DNA of 20,738 nucleotides from SVFI01 sp045546735 (GCA_045546735.1 JAZQDJ010000150.1:1-20738), one strand, 5' to 3'; shown: positions 1 through 7,670, counted from the stretch's first letter. Program-made: numbers and translations. The notes: a model not told the origin generated them from the sequence alone.

Positions 1-1
1 G

Positions 2-1399
2 ACAGAAAGTCCGCAAGAAAGCGGCCAAATCTATACGTATGAAGATATGACAATTACATTCCCGGCTTCATGGGAAGGAAAATACATTGTAAAAGACGGC
101 GAAAACGGTTTTGCAATCATGCAGAAATCCTCTTATGAGAAAGAAGAAGGTTGGGGCTTTTTGTTTGGTTTCTACAGATCTGATGAGATGGTTGATGAGT
201 CAACAGGAGCAACACAACTCGCATATACAAACGATTGTGTCTATTATGTGCAGGAACCGACCGATGTGACATTTTGGTATGATGATGAAGTCATTTCAAA
301 TGAGTATATGGAGATGTCAAAGGACAAGGAAAAGATGATACGTTCACTGTCTGTCGAGGCGGAAAATGTCAGATATGATGCGCGTGAATACGTGATTCCG
401 ATGAGCGATATAAAAGATATACCGGAATATTATCTTGAAAACTTCTCGACACATACTTTGTGGCTTGCACGTAATGAAATATATGCGCGTCATGGACGCG
501 AGTTTACAAATGCGTATCTTGCAAACTATTTTGCGTCCTGTAGTTGGTACACTCCGACAGTTGCGTCAGATGCATTTGATGAAAGTGTATTATCACAGAC
601 AGAAAAAGATAATTTGGAAAAAATTAAAGCTTGTGAAGACAGAATGGCAAAAGCAAAAACAAGTCCGCAGAGTTGTCAGTTTGGTAAAGAGTATTCCTAC
701 GATTTGGATGGTGACGGAAACAAAGAATCATTCGAATTAAATTATCGTGAAAATGCAGAAAGCAGCATGTATGACATAACCATGGTACTTGATGGTGATA
801 TGGCAATTGAATTGTCATCGGATGAGGTGTCTTATTTCTATCCGAATACAGAGAAATATTTCGTGACGGATATTTCGCCACACTACGAGGGGCTTGAAAT
901 TGCTGTGATGGATTACGGTATGAGTGAAGATCTCGTGACTCATTTTTATTCGTACGACGGGGAAATTCATTATCTCGGATGTGTGGGTGGTTTCCCGTTC
1001 AAAGAGTATATGAACCGTGACGGATTTATCTATGACGGCGGAGTGATCGGAACCATGCGGACGGATTTGATTCATACATGTTTTTCGTACACATATTTTT
1101 TCTATGATTATAAGGCAAAAAGACTGGATATAACAGAAGACCAGATTTTTGAAATGGTTCCGACCGGAGCGCATGATCTTATGAAAGATATACCGGTACA
1201 CATTGCGCAGAATCCTGAGTCGGAAATAATTACCATGAAAGCGCAATCGATATTTTTCCTTGAGACAGATGGTTTGGAATGGATAAAAATTAAAGGAAAA
1301 GACGGAACGGAAGGATATTTGTATATCACAGACGGCAAAATTGACGGTGTAGAAGAAAATCCGCAGGATATTATTTCGGGATTGTTTTTTGCCGGATAA
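2..1399 (+). CDS. YARHG-domain protein, 5' end outside the window
   Basis: The reading frame is open from base 2, with no stop before the first ATG at base 47 and no ribosome site in front of that ATG. The gene therefore very probably begins upstream of the window. A YARHG domain is visible at about bases 455-560 (LARNEIYARHGREF, then YF..CSWY). YARHG domains occur on extracytoplasmic Firmicute proteins and have no established biochemical role. A DLDGDG acidic loop follows at bases 701-718 and resembles the calcium-binding loops of EF-hand or dockerin-type repeats. The C-terminus (bases 1240-1350, ..GLEWIKIKGKDGTEGYLYI..) looks like a bacterial SH3-like fold. A signal peptide or lipobox, if present, would be in the missing part. 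It ends 19 bases before the next gene's start, so the two are probably co-transcribed. Function unknown; a surface or envelope protein is inference. Confidence 0.8.
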   Translation, partial: TESPQESGQIYTYEDMTITFPASWEGKYIVKDGENGFAIMQKSSYEKEEGWGFLFGFYRSDEMVDESTGATQLAYTNDCVYYVQEPTDVTFWYDDEVISNEYMEMSKDKEKMIRSLSVEAENVRYDAREYVIPMSDIKDIPEYYLENFSTHTLWLARNEIYARHGREFTNAYLANYFASCSWYTPTVASDAFDESVLSQTEKDNLEKIKACEDRMAKAKTSPQSCQFGKEYSYDLDGDGNKESFELNYRENAESSMYDITMVLDGDMAIELSSDEVSYFYPNTEKYFVTDISPHYEGLEIAVMDYGMSEDLVTHFYSYDGEIHYLGCVGGFPFKEYMNRDGFIYDGGVIGTMRTDLIHTCFSYTYFFYDYKAKRLDITEDQIFEMVPTGAHDLMKDIPVHIAQNPESEIITMKAQSIFFLETDGLEWIKIKGKDGTEGYLYITDGKIDGVEENPQDIISGLFFAG

Positions 1400-1418
1400 G
1401 AAGATAGGAGTTAGCATA

Positions 1419-1805
1419 GTGCAACCGATTATTATAGCAAGTGAAAAATTGAAACTTCACAGTGAACTTTGTCGGCTTTGTGAGTTTGTGGGATATACGG
1501 ACGAGTGGCGCGACAAATTTTGGGAAGACTTGCTTCAGGAAGAAGGTATTTACAAAGAATTCCTTTATTACATGGAGCATCAGGAGTTTTTGGATGAATA
1601 CCGGATAGAAGGAAAGGGTGTACTGGATATTTTTGTTTGGCAAATGCGCAAATTTAACCTTCGTCTTGACCGTGGAAAAAACGGTGAGGAATGCGACAAA
1701 ATGGCGATGCTTCTCGAGACGTTCCGCTATATGATTGACATGAAACGAAACGGCGGCGGTATCGAGTGGAGCATGGAAATAAAAAACGGAATGGATGAAT
1801 TATGA
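1419..1805 (+). CDS. Hypothetical 128-aa protein of unknown family
   Basis: I do not recognise this protein. The start is set at GTG 1419 because AGGAG (1406-1410) sits 8 bases upstream. A longer reading from TTG 1389 would overlap the preceding gene and has no ribosome site. The product (starting MQPIIIASEKLKLHSEL) is acidic, rich in Trp, Phe, Tyr and Glu, and appears mostly helical, with no signal peptide or membrane segment. It contains two Cys residues near the N-terminus (ELCRLCEF) and one near the middle, too few for an obvious metal site. Its stop overlaps the next start as ATGA, so translation is likely coupled to the oxidoreductase that follows. Codon use resembles the neighbours. 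Real gene likely; function not inferable. Confidence 0.75.
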   Translation: MQPIIIASEKLKLHSELCRLCEFVGYTDEWRDKFWEDLLQEEGIYKEFLYYMEHQEFLDEYRIEGKGVLDIFVWQMRKFNLRLDRGKNGEECDKMAMLLETFRYMIDMKRNGGGIEWSMEIKNGMDEL

Positions 1806-2725
1806 TGAGTAAAACATATTGTGTGGCCGGGGCAGGCGGATGCGGCGGAAGTATAGCGGCTTATATGGCAAAAGCAGGGTTTGACGTGACATTGATTGCC
1901 CGCGGGGAGCATTTAGAGCGGATAAAAGAAAATGGATTGACGATGGAAACGCCTCATTTGGGCACATTTACAGTGTCGCAGCTCAAAGTAGCAAAGGCGG
2001 AAGAGTATGAGCAGACACCGGATGTGATGTTTGTCTGTGTGAAAGAATATTCGCTACCTGAAATAATACCGTTTTTGAAAAAACATTGCGGCGTGAATAC
2101 GATTGTCATACCGATTTTGAACATCTACGGAACAGGAAGCAGACTGCAAAAAGAACTTCCGGACAGCCTTGTGACCGACGGATGCATTTATATTGCGGCA
2201 GAAAAAAAGGCGCCCGGCATAATACAGCAAAAAGGAAGCATTTTCCGCATTGTGTATGGTGTCAGAGAAGAGGAAAAACTGTGCCGTGAAATTTTTGAAA
2301 TTGCGCAGGATTTGCAAAAGAGCGGAATTGACGCACGCATTTCCGACAATATAAAAAGGGATGCATTTCAGAAATATTCTCACATAGCACCGATGGCTGC
2401 CTGCGGTCTTTATTTTGATGCAAAGGCGGAAATCTTTCAACAGGCGGGAGACGAACGTGAGTTTTTGACAGACTGCATGGCTGAAATCAGTACACTGGCC
2501 GAGGCGATGGAAATTCCGTTTTTAGTAGATATTGTAAAAACAAACCTGGAAATTCTTGACGCACTGTCTCCGGAAGCATCGACTTCTATGCAGCGTGATT
2601 TATGGGAAGGAAAAGCGTCAGAGATGGACGGACTTGTGTTTGAACCGGTCCGTATGGGAAGAAAGTATGGTGTTTCGATGCCGAACTATGAGAGGATAGC
2701 AAGAAAATTCGGTTTTAAAGAATAA
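1802..2725 (+). CDS. Ketopantoate reductase family (PanE/ApbA-like) oxidoreductase
   Basis: 307 aa, the usual family length. Members bind NADPH through an N-terminal Rossmann fold and reduce 2-dehydropantoate or related 2-keto acids in the cytoplasm. The glycine-rich loop CVAGAGGCGGS is at residues 7-17, followed by the basic patch after strand 2 (LIARGEHLERIKENGL). The C-terminal half has the family signature S..QRDLWEGKASEMDGL (about residues 261-276), matching the usual SSM..D...GR..EID. The central KLxxNxxxNP region is divergent: the lysine is kept (DAFQKYSHIAPMAA), but by hand alignment the two usual asparagines are replaced. Ketopantoate itself may not be the substrate, and no other pantothenate gene is nearby. 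Start ATG 1802 (or the adjacent ATG 1805) overlaps the upstream stop, suggesting coupled translation. A strong terminator follows. Confidence 0.85.
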   Translation: MMSKTYCVAGAGGCGGSIAAYMAKAGFDVTLIARGEHLERIKENGLTMETPHLGTFTVSQLKVAKAEEYEQTPDVMFVCVKEYSLPEIIPFLKKHCGVNTIVIPILNIYGTGSRLQKELPDSLVTDGCIYIAAEKKAPGIIQQKGSIFRIVYGVREEEKLCREIFEIAQDLQKSGIDARISDNIKRDAFQKYSHIAPMAACGLYFDAKAEIFQQAGDEREFLTDCMAEISTLAEAMEIPFLVDIVKTNLEILDALSPEASTSMQRDLWEGKASEMDGLVFEPVRMGRKYGVSMPNYERIARKFGFKE

Positions 2726-2730
2726 AAAAG

Positions 2731-2767
2731 CCCCGGTCATTGAGAAGAAAATGACCGGGGATTTTTG
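2731..2767. terminator. Bidirectional intrinsic terminator
   Basis: A perfect 10-bp stem, CCCCGGTCAT (2731-2740) with ATGACCGGGG (2751-2760), encloses a 10-base loop. It is followed by ATTTTTG on the plus side, and an A-run (2724-2729) precedes it, which supplies a U-tract for leftward transcription. It lies between convergent genes ending at 2725 and 2773. Confidence 0.95.
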
Positions 2768-2772
2768 TCTGC

Positions 2773-3558
2773 TTACATATCCGGACTATAAACTTCCGGT
2801 AACAGTATGGCAACGGGTTCCATTGCATTATAAAATAGTTTACCCTTAGTCCGCTTTATGAGAACGATAGGAGTGTCTATATGGAATCTGTAGTATTCAC
2901 TTTCGCTTACTTTGAATCGTCCTTTATTTCCGTGAGAATCCGATAAGATTACAAAGTAATCCAAGTAATAGGATTTTTTACTGCGGTGAACACAATAATA
3001 TTTTTCAACAAAACTTACTTCCGCAACAGCATAAGCGCCTTCACGGATTTCTTCGATACGGTTTCGATATATGATTCTCCAGAAAACAAAAATGATAATT
3101 CCTAAAGAAATTGCCGGAAACAAAAAGATGTTTGTAAATATTGTCTTGAGATTATGTAAAAAATAATAAGAATCAAGCACGACTTTTGCAATTCCGAAAC
3201 CAATCAGACCGAGTGAAAGAGGAAGGACAAAAACAGCTACAGGCATGTATTTTTTACTGTGCTGCTGGTGGATGCCTTCGCAGATTCTCAGGATTTCATC
3301 CCTGTGATGTGACTTCGGAGGGTGAAAATCTAGAATCATTTTGTCGGGATCTTCAAATTTGCTGATTGCAAAATAATAACCTGCAGAAAGAAACAGGCAA
3401 AAGCCGAAAAAAATGAGTGTCAGTAAATCATCTTTTTTAACGTTAAAATTATAAAAGAGTGAAATGACTCCAAGCACTCCGCCCAAAATTGCACCGAATA
3501 AGATGTAGTAACATCCTGCTTTGGTAAAACAGTATATACCTGTTTTTTGTTTGTCCAT
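2773..3558 (-). CDS. Unknown multi-pass membrane protein
   Basis: 261 aa of no family I recognise. Hydrophobic segments are visible at about residues 17-38, 46-66, 105-127 and 138-161. They are separated by a charged loop (residues 67-104, FEDPDKMILDFHPPK.. and ..HHRDEILRICEGIHQQ) and followed by a soluble C-terminal domain of about 95 residues. The C-terminal part alternates hydrophobic and polar residues like a small beta-fold (YYLDYFVILSDSHGNKGRF, then PIVLIKRTKGKLFY). The start is well defined: GGAGGG (bases 3565-3570, minus strand) lies 6 bases upstream of the ATG. It is the last gene of a leftward operon, 13 bases after the hydrolase stop, so a membrane role connected to that hydrolase is possible. 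It ends at the shared terminator. Confidence 0.85.
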   Translation of the reverse strand: MDKQKTGIYCFTKAGCYYILFGAILGGVLGVISLFYNFNVKKDDLLTLIFFGFCLFLSAGYYFAISKFEDPDKMILDFHPPKSHHRDEILRICEGIHQQHSKKYMPVAVFVLPLSLGLIGFGIAKVVLDSYYFLHNLKTIFTNIFLFPAISLGIIIFVFWRIIYRNRIEEIREGAYAVAEVSFVEKYYCVHRSKKSYYLDYFVILSDSHGNKGRFKVSESEYYRFHIDTPIVLIKRTKGKLFYNAMEPVAILLPEVYSPDM

Positions 3559-3571
3559 ACAAAACCCTCCG

Positions 3572-4999
3572 TTAGAATCCTTTTTCTTTCAACCCTTTTA
3601 CAATGTGTTGATATATTTCTATACTGTCAAACCCTTTGATGTCCTCTCTTTTTAAATCTATCATATCACCATGTGATATACCGCGTATAGTCTTACTTTT
3701 TAAAGTTCCGAGATAAGTTCCCCATTGCGCTGATGATTCTGTTACAAGACCGTCATTTTTTTCCTTTGTGATCCACCATAAAATCAAGTGCGGAAAGAAA
3801 AGAAGAGAATCGCTGAAAGAACATCGCATCACAGCAGAATAACTTTGATATAAGACATTTTCAGCATCCGGCGTCTGTTTGTTGAATTCCTTACAGTAAG
3901 CAGGTGCTAACTGTTGTGTGGCGTTATACGAATCCGGAGCTTCATCTCCGAAGATTGCAAAAGACCGGTCGAGTATTTGTGTCAACCTACGGAACAAAGG
4001 CTTTGGTAAGGTGTTTAAAAAGTCAACCAGTTCCGAACCGCGATGTGGTGTTGACATTGTAGTCAGCGATGCAACTTTATCGGCATAACCGAGGCGTGAA
4101 ATCACGAAGCGGCAGTCAAGTCCGCCTTTGGAATGTGCGATGATATTTACCTTTGCGGCACCGGTTTCTTCCAGTGCCCGGTCAATCGTCTGTGCAATGG
4201 CAGCAGCATTTTCTTCAATGGTCCCCCAAGCTTTCTGGTGTCCGTAGTATATGGTTGCGCCGCTGCGCTGCAGATAGCGTGGAGCACGCCCCCAATAGTT
4301 AAAGAACTTCAAATCGCGAAAACCGATACCGTGTACCATAATCAGAGGATATTTTGTCCGGCATTCCTGTGTGGCCTGGTAAACAACGGCGTTCTGATGA
4401 CGGGCAGCATGGATGTCGTATTCATCCTTGGCTGCACGCGCAAGATAATGAATCAGAAACAGATTCACAACAGGAATCCAAATATTCAGACATATAAGCA
4501 CCCTCTTTACAACGCCGAGCCTGTGACAACATAGAATTACCCTTAGACAACCATTCAGTAAGAATAAGAATAAAAACAGAACGGTATAAATCAAATCGGA
4601 AGTAAGCAAAAGTTTAGCATTCGTGTGGGTTGCAGAGCGAAGCGTGAAAATGAAATTCTTCACCGGTTCCGGTGCAAATACATAGAAAAACAAATAATGA
4701 GCCACTTGAATCCAAAAGCCCCAAATTCCGATGCGAATCAGAAGAAGACCACCGTACTGAACACCGACACGAAAACTTCCGCTTTCATTCTTGTGATGCA
4801 GAGGCCAAATATGTAATCGTATCGTAGAGTAAAAATGATATCCGATCATCAAAGCGGCGAGAGTAATCAAAAGTGCTCGCTCCGGGCCGGATATAATGAT
4901 CGGATCGCTTCCGAGAGGATTGCCTGAGATAATAGCATATATATAGTATAGAATTACCGGAAAATGCGGGACAAGCCACGCATAAAGAAAAGTTCCCAT
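3572..4999 (-). CDS. Membrane-anchored alpha/beta-hydrolase, triacylglycerol-lipase-like
   Basis: 475 aa, with two parts. Residues 1-190 hold about five hydrophobic segments (roughly 5-26, 41-60, 82-108, 134-152, 165-186). From residue 200 there is a lipase-type alpha/beta-hydrolase domain. Visible catalytic elements are the oxyanion HG at 223-224 (LIMVHGIGF), the nucleophile elbow AHSKGG with Ser290, a likely acid Asp416 (NDGLV) and a likely His443 (GISHGD). STPHRGS (316-322) is also typical of bacterial lipases. It probably cleaves an ester or lipid at the membrane; substrate and side of the membrane are unknown. The start is ATG 4999 because GGAGGAG lies just upstream; the open frame continues to 5071 but would then overlap the previous gene. 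It is the middle gene of a leftward operon. Confidence 0.87.
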   Translation of the reverse strand: MGTFLYAWLVPHFPVILYYIYAIISGNPLGSDPIIISGPERALLITLAALMIGYHFYSTIRLHIWPLHHKNESGSFRVGVQYGGLLLIRIGIWGFWIQVAHYLFFYVFAPEPVKNFIFTLRSATHTNAKLLLTSDLIYTVLFLFLFLLNGCLRVILCCHRLGVVKRVLICLNIWIPVVNLFLIHYLARAAKDEYDIHAARHQNAVVYQATQECRTKYPLIMVHGIGFRDLKFFNYWGRAPRYLQRSGATIYYGHQKAWGTIEENAAAIAQTIDRALEETGAAKVNIIAHSKGGLDCRFVISRLGYADKVASLTTMSTPHRGSELVDFLNTLPKPLFRRLTQILDRSFAIFGDEAPDSYNATQQLAPAYCKEFNKQTPDAENVLYQSYSAVMRCSFSDSLLFFPHLILWWITKEKNDGLVTESSAQWGTYLGTLKSKTIRGISHGDMIDLKREDIKGFDSIEIYQHIVKGLKEKGF

Positions 5000-5033
5000 G
5001 GGATCTCCTCCGTAGTCTGATGATGGGTGAATT

Positions 5034-5438
5034 TTACAGGCCGAGTACTTCCTGTACAATCTCAACCGCATCCATAATACAATCCGGGCAGGAACGGAGT
5101 GGTGTCCCTGTTTCGATGCCCTTTAAATCGCGGCAAAGAGTGCCGCCGTTTTTTGCTTCAAATTTTGCTACGATTTCTTTTGAAAGTTGATAGGTAGCAG
5201 CTTTTGTTTTGGGATCGTCGAGATTTCCGTCGCTGTTTTTTAAGCCGGCCAGTGCAACAGCACCTGAGATGGCACCGCATGTACCCTGCATTCCGCCCAT
5301 ACCCAGACCGAAACCTTCCATCATGCAAAAGATAGCTTCAGGGTCCATGTCAACTTCCTCGGCAAATGCACAAGCTACCGCCTGTGCACAATTATATTTC
5401 TTGTCGTGTAATGCAATTGCTAATTCTTTTTTGGTCAT
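5034..5438 (-). CDS. C_GCAxxG_C_C family cysteine protein, putative redox
   Basis: 134 aa, matching the size of the C_GCAxxG_C_C family (TIGR01909 type). Conserved cysteines are at the expected places: Cys17 (YNCAQAV), Cys54 in TCGAISGA after a Gly/Met-rich stretch (EGFGLGMGGMQG), Cys102 (GGTLCRDL) and Cys117/Cys120 (SCPDC). The family is presumed to act in redox chemistry or metal/cofactor binding, but its function is not established. No signal peptide or membrane segment is present, so it is cytoplasmic. AAAGGA lies about 11 bases before the ATG, a slightly long spacing. It is first in a leftward operon with the membrane hydrolase and an unknown membrane protein. Nothing in the sequence shows that it works with them. 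Confidence 0.9.
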   Translation of the reverse strand: MTKKELAIALHDKKYNCAQAVACAFAEEVDMDPEAIFCMMEGFGLGMGGMQGTCGAISGAVALAGLKNSDGNLDDPKTKAATYQLSKEIVAKFEAKNGGTLCRDLKGIETGTPLRSCPDCIMDAVEIVQEVLGL

Positions 5439-5467
5439 TTTATCAGTAGTCCTTTCTTGTATATATT

Positions 5468-5476
5468 ATTATATCA
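5468..5476 (-). promoter_or_regulatory. Extended -10 promoter for the leftward hydrolase operon
   Basis: On the minus strand the sequence reads TGATATAAT, a perfect extended -10 (TGnTATAAT) with TATAAT at 5473-5468. No good -35 hexamer stands 17 bases upstream (TATTTG), as is common for extended -10 promoters. Transcription would start near 5461, leaving a leader of about 23 bases. Confidence 0.6.
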
Positions 5477-5506
5477 ATATGTAAAAATCGCAAATAACTA
5501 TTGATA

Positions 5507-5590
5507 TTCTGTCATGGTTGCCCTGTCCGGAACAAGAGCGACTTAGCCACCGCTTCGGAGCCCTTTTTCAGACAGGCAAGCGGGACAGAA
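5507..5590. repeat. 84-bp palindromic element in the divergent intergenic region
   Basis: The ends are complementary: TTCTGTC (5507-5513) with GACAGAA (5584-5590). Inside them TTGCCCTGTC (5518-5527) pairs with GACAGGCAA (5571-5579), with one bulged base. A small apical stem GAGCG/CGCTT (5536-5540/5551-5555) is possible. The element is richer in G+C than the flanks, has no U-tract directly after it and no open reading frame. It could be a small MITE/REP-like insertion or a structured RNA; copy number elsewhere in the genome would decide. Confidence 0.45.
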
Positions 5591-5679
5591 AAATATAGTT
5601 TTTGTCGATTTTCCCTAAAATGATTATAGTTTTTTTTTGCTTTTTGCGCAATAAGTTCATATACGCGAATGAGAAATTA

Positions 5680-5688
5680 TGGTATATT
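5680..5688 (+). promoter_or_regulatory. Probable promoter of the purO operon
   Basis: TGGTATATT at 5680-5688 is an extended -10 (TGn plus TATATT). The -35 region is weak (TATACG at the 17-bp position). The start would be near 5695, giving a leader of about 30 bases before ATG 5725. I saw no convincing PurR box or purine riboswitch around it. Confidence 0.5.
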
Positions 5689-5724
5689 AATAAAAGAGTG
5701 ATTTTTTATCAGGAGGAAATTAAC

Positions 5725-6438
5725 ATGCAGATGAGAGCGATTGAAACAGAACTTCAGAATAATGCATATCCGGGACGCGGAATCATTATCGGAAAAAGTG
5801 CAAACGGTAAGTATGCGGTAACTGCTTATTTTATTATGGGAAGAAGCGAGAATAGCCGTAACCGTGTGTTTGTAGAGGATGGACAGGGAATCCGCACACA
5901 GGCATTTGACCCTTCCAAACTCAGCGATCCGAGCCTGATTATTTACGCACCGGTCCGTGTGCTCGGAAATAAGACGATTGTAACAAACGGTGATCAGACA
6001 GATACTATCTATGAGCTGATGGACAAACAGCAGACATTTGAGCAGGCACTTCGCACAAGAGAGTTTGAGCCGGATGCACCGAACTATACACCTCGTATTT
6101 CCGGTATTATGCACGTGGAAAACGGTACATACAATTATGCAATGTCTATTTTGAAGAGCAATAACGGCAATCCTGCTGCATGCAACAGATATACATTTGC
6201 TTATGAAAATCCGGTAGCAGGTGAAGGACACTTCATCCACACATATATGGGTGACGGAAATCCGCTTCCGAGTTTCGAAGGAGAGCCTGAACTGATTTCT
6301 ATTCCGGATGATATGGAAAGTTTTGCGGAGCTTCTTTGGAACAGTTTAAATGAAGAGAATAAAGTTTCTCTCTTTGTCCGCTACATTGATATCGCAACAG
6401 GCGAATATACAACAAAGATTGTAAACAAAAATAAATAA
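5725..6438 (+). CDS. purO: IMP cyclohydrolase, archaeal (PurO) type
   Basis: 237 aa. PurO closes the ring of FAICAR to give IMP, the last step of de novo purine synthesis, in the cytoplasm. It replaces the unrelated IMPCH domain of bacterial PurH. The protein starts MQMRAIETELQNNAYPGRGI and has the family's features: YPGRGIIIG, AVTAYFIMGRSENSRNR, the ALRTREFEPDAPNYTPRISG block and a C-terminal glycine-rich HTYMGDGNPLPSF segment. The start at ATG 5725 is fixed by AGGAGG at 5711-5716; an open extension back to 5602 has no ribosome site and lies upstream of the promoter. The next gene begins 18 bases after the stop and encodes the matching AICAR transformylase, which makes the assignment much stronger. 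The two are almost certainly co-transcribed. Confidence 0.92.
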   Translation: MQMRAIETELQNNAYPGRGIIIGKSANGKYAVTAYFIMGRSENSRNRVFVEDGQGIRTQAFDPSKLSDPSLIIYAPVRVLGNKTIVTNGDQTDTIYELMDKQQTFEQALRTREFEPDAPNYTPRISGIMHVENGTYNYAMSILKSNNGNPAACNRYTFAYENPVAGEGHFIHTYMGDGNPLPSFEGEPELISIPDDMESFAELLWNSLNEENKVSLFVRYIDIATGEYTTKIVNKNK

Positions 6439-6456
6439 GATACCGGAGGAATCATA

Positions 6457-7635
6457 ATGAACGAATTAGAATTAAAATACGGTTGTAACCCAAACCAGAA
6501 ACCGTCCAGAATTTATATGGAGGACGGCAAAGATTTGCCTATCACTGTTTTAAACGGTAAACCGGGTTACATTAACTTTTTGGATGCTTTTAACGGATGG
6601 CAGCTTGTAAAAGAATTAAAAAAAGCAACAGGACTTCCGGCTGCAACTTCCTTCAAACATGTTTCACCGGCAGGTGCAGCGGTAGGACTTCCGCTTTCTG
6701 AAGTTGAAGCAAAGATTTACTGGGTAGATGATCTCGGGGAGCTTTCTCCGCTTGCTTGTGCTTATGCAAGAGCAAGAGGTGCTGACCGTATGTCTTCTTT
6801 CGGTGATTTCATTTCTCTTTCGGATGTTTGCGATGCAGATACAGCCAGAATTATCAAAAGAGAAGTTTCTGACGGTGTAATTGCTCCGGGGTATACAGAA
6901 GAGGCACTTGCTATTTTAAAAGAGAAAAAGAACGGAAATTACAACGTCATCCAGATTGACGAAAATTATGTGCCGGCTGAGATTGAGACAAAACAGGTTT
7001 ACGGTATCAATTTTGAGCAGGGAAGAAATGAGCTTAAAATTGATGATGAACTTCTTTCTAACCTTGTAACAGAAAATAAAGAAATTCCGGAATCGGCAAA
7101 AATTGATCTTGCAATTGCACTGATTACACTTAAATATACACAGTCTAACTCTGTATGTTTCGCAAAAGGCGGACAGGCAATCGGTATCGGAGCAGGACAG
7201 CAGTCACGTATTCATTGTACAAGACTTGCAGGTTCTAAAGCGGATAACTGGTTCCTCCGTCAGTCACCACAGGTTATGAATCTTCCGTTCGTGGACAATA
7301 TCCGCAGAGCAGACAGAGATAATACAATCGATCTTTATATCGGTGAAGATTACATGGATGTACTTGCAGAAGGTGAGTGGCAGAAATTCTTCAAAGAAAA
7401 ACCGGCTGTCTTTACAAGAGAGGAAAAGAGAGCGTGGCTTGATCAGATGACAGATGTGGCGCTTGGTTCCGATGCATTCTTCCCATTTGGTGACAATATC
7501 GAAAGAGCACACAAGAGCGGTGTAAAATATATTGCACAGCCGGGTGGCTCTGTGCGTGACGATAATGTAATTGACACATGTAATAAATACAACATGGCGA
7601 TGTGCTTTACAGGCATTCGTCTGTTCCATCACTAA
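6457..7635 (+). CDS. purH: AICAR formyltransferase, stand-alone (no IMPCH domain)
   Basis: 392 aa. It transfers a formyl group from 10-formyltetrahydrofolate to AICAR, giving FAICAR (step nine of purine synthesis). Bacterial PurH is usually about 510-530 aa, with an N-terminal IMP cyclohydrolase domain; here only the transformylase part is present. The catalytic Lys-His pair is seen at residues 67-68 (TSFKHVSPAGAAVG). The N-terminus LKYGCNPNQKPSRIY corresponds to the start of the transformylase domain of fused enzymes. Further family blocks are YTQSNSVCFAKGGQAIGIGAGQQSR and the C-terminal QPGGSVRDDNVIDTCNKY. A ribosome site (GGAGGA) precedes ATG 6457. The cyclohydrolase activity is supplied by purO directly upstream. 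The symbol purH is used for the shared domain only; some authors use other names for the split form. Confidence 0.95.
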   Translation: MNELELKYGCNPNQKPSRIYMEDGKDLPITVLNGKPGYINFLDAFNGWQLVKELKKATGLPAATSFKHVSPAGAAVGLPLSEVEAKIYWVDDLGELSPLACAYARARGADRMSSFGDFISLSDVCDADTARIIKREVSDGVIAPGYTEEALAILKEKKNGNYNVIQIDENYVPAEIETKQVYGINFEQGRNELKIDDELLSNLVTENKEIPESAKIDLAIALITLKYTQSNSVCFAKGGQAIGIGAGQQSRIHCTRLAGSKADNWFLRQSPQVMNLPFVDNIRRADRDNTIDLYIGEDYMDVLAEGEWQKFFKEKPAVFTREEKRAWLDQMTDVALGSDAFFPFGDNIERAHKSGVKYIAQPGGSVRDDNVIDTCNKYNMAMCFTGIRLFHH

Positions 7636-7670
7636 GAGATGTTTGTTAAGAAGGGAAATACCGAAGAAGT

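Noticed and set aside
5600..5700. Purine riboswitch or PurR box before purO
   Set aside because: No conserved purine aptamer core and no paired CGAA-type boxes; only the 8-base palindrome TTGCGCAA (5644-5651), which is not specific.
5602..5724. N-terminal extension of purO
   Set aside because: Lies across the promoter and a T-run, has no ribosome site, and AGGAGG precedes ATG 5725 perfectly.
7264..7632. Long antisense open frames over purH, secA, the Na+/Pi gene and others
   Set aside because: They mirror the codon structure of strongly supported genes on the other strand and show no family features.
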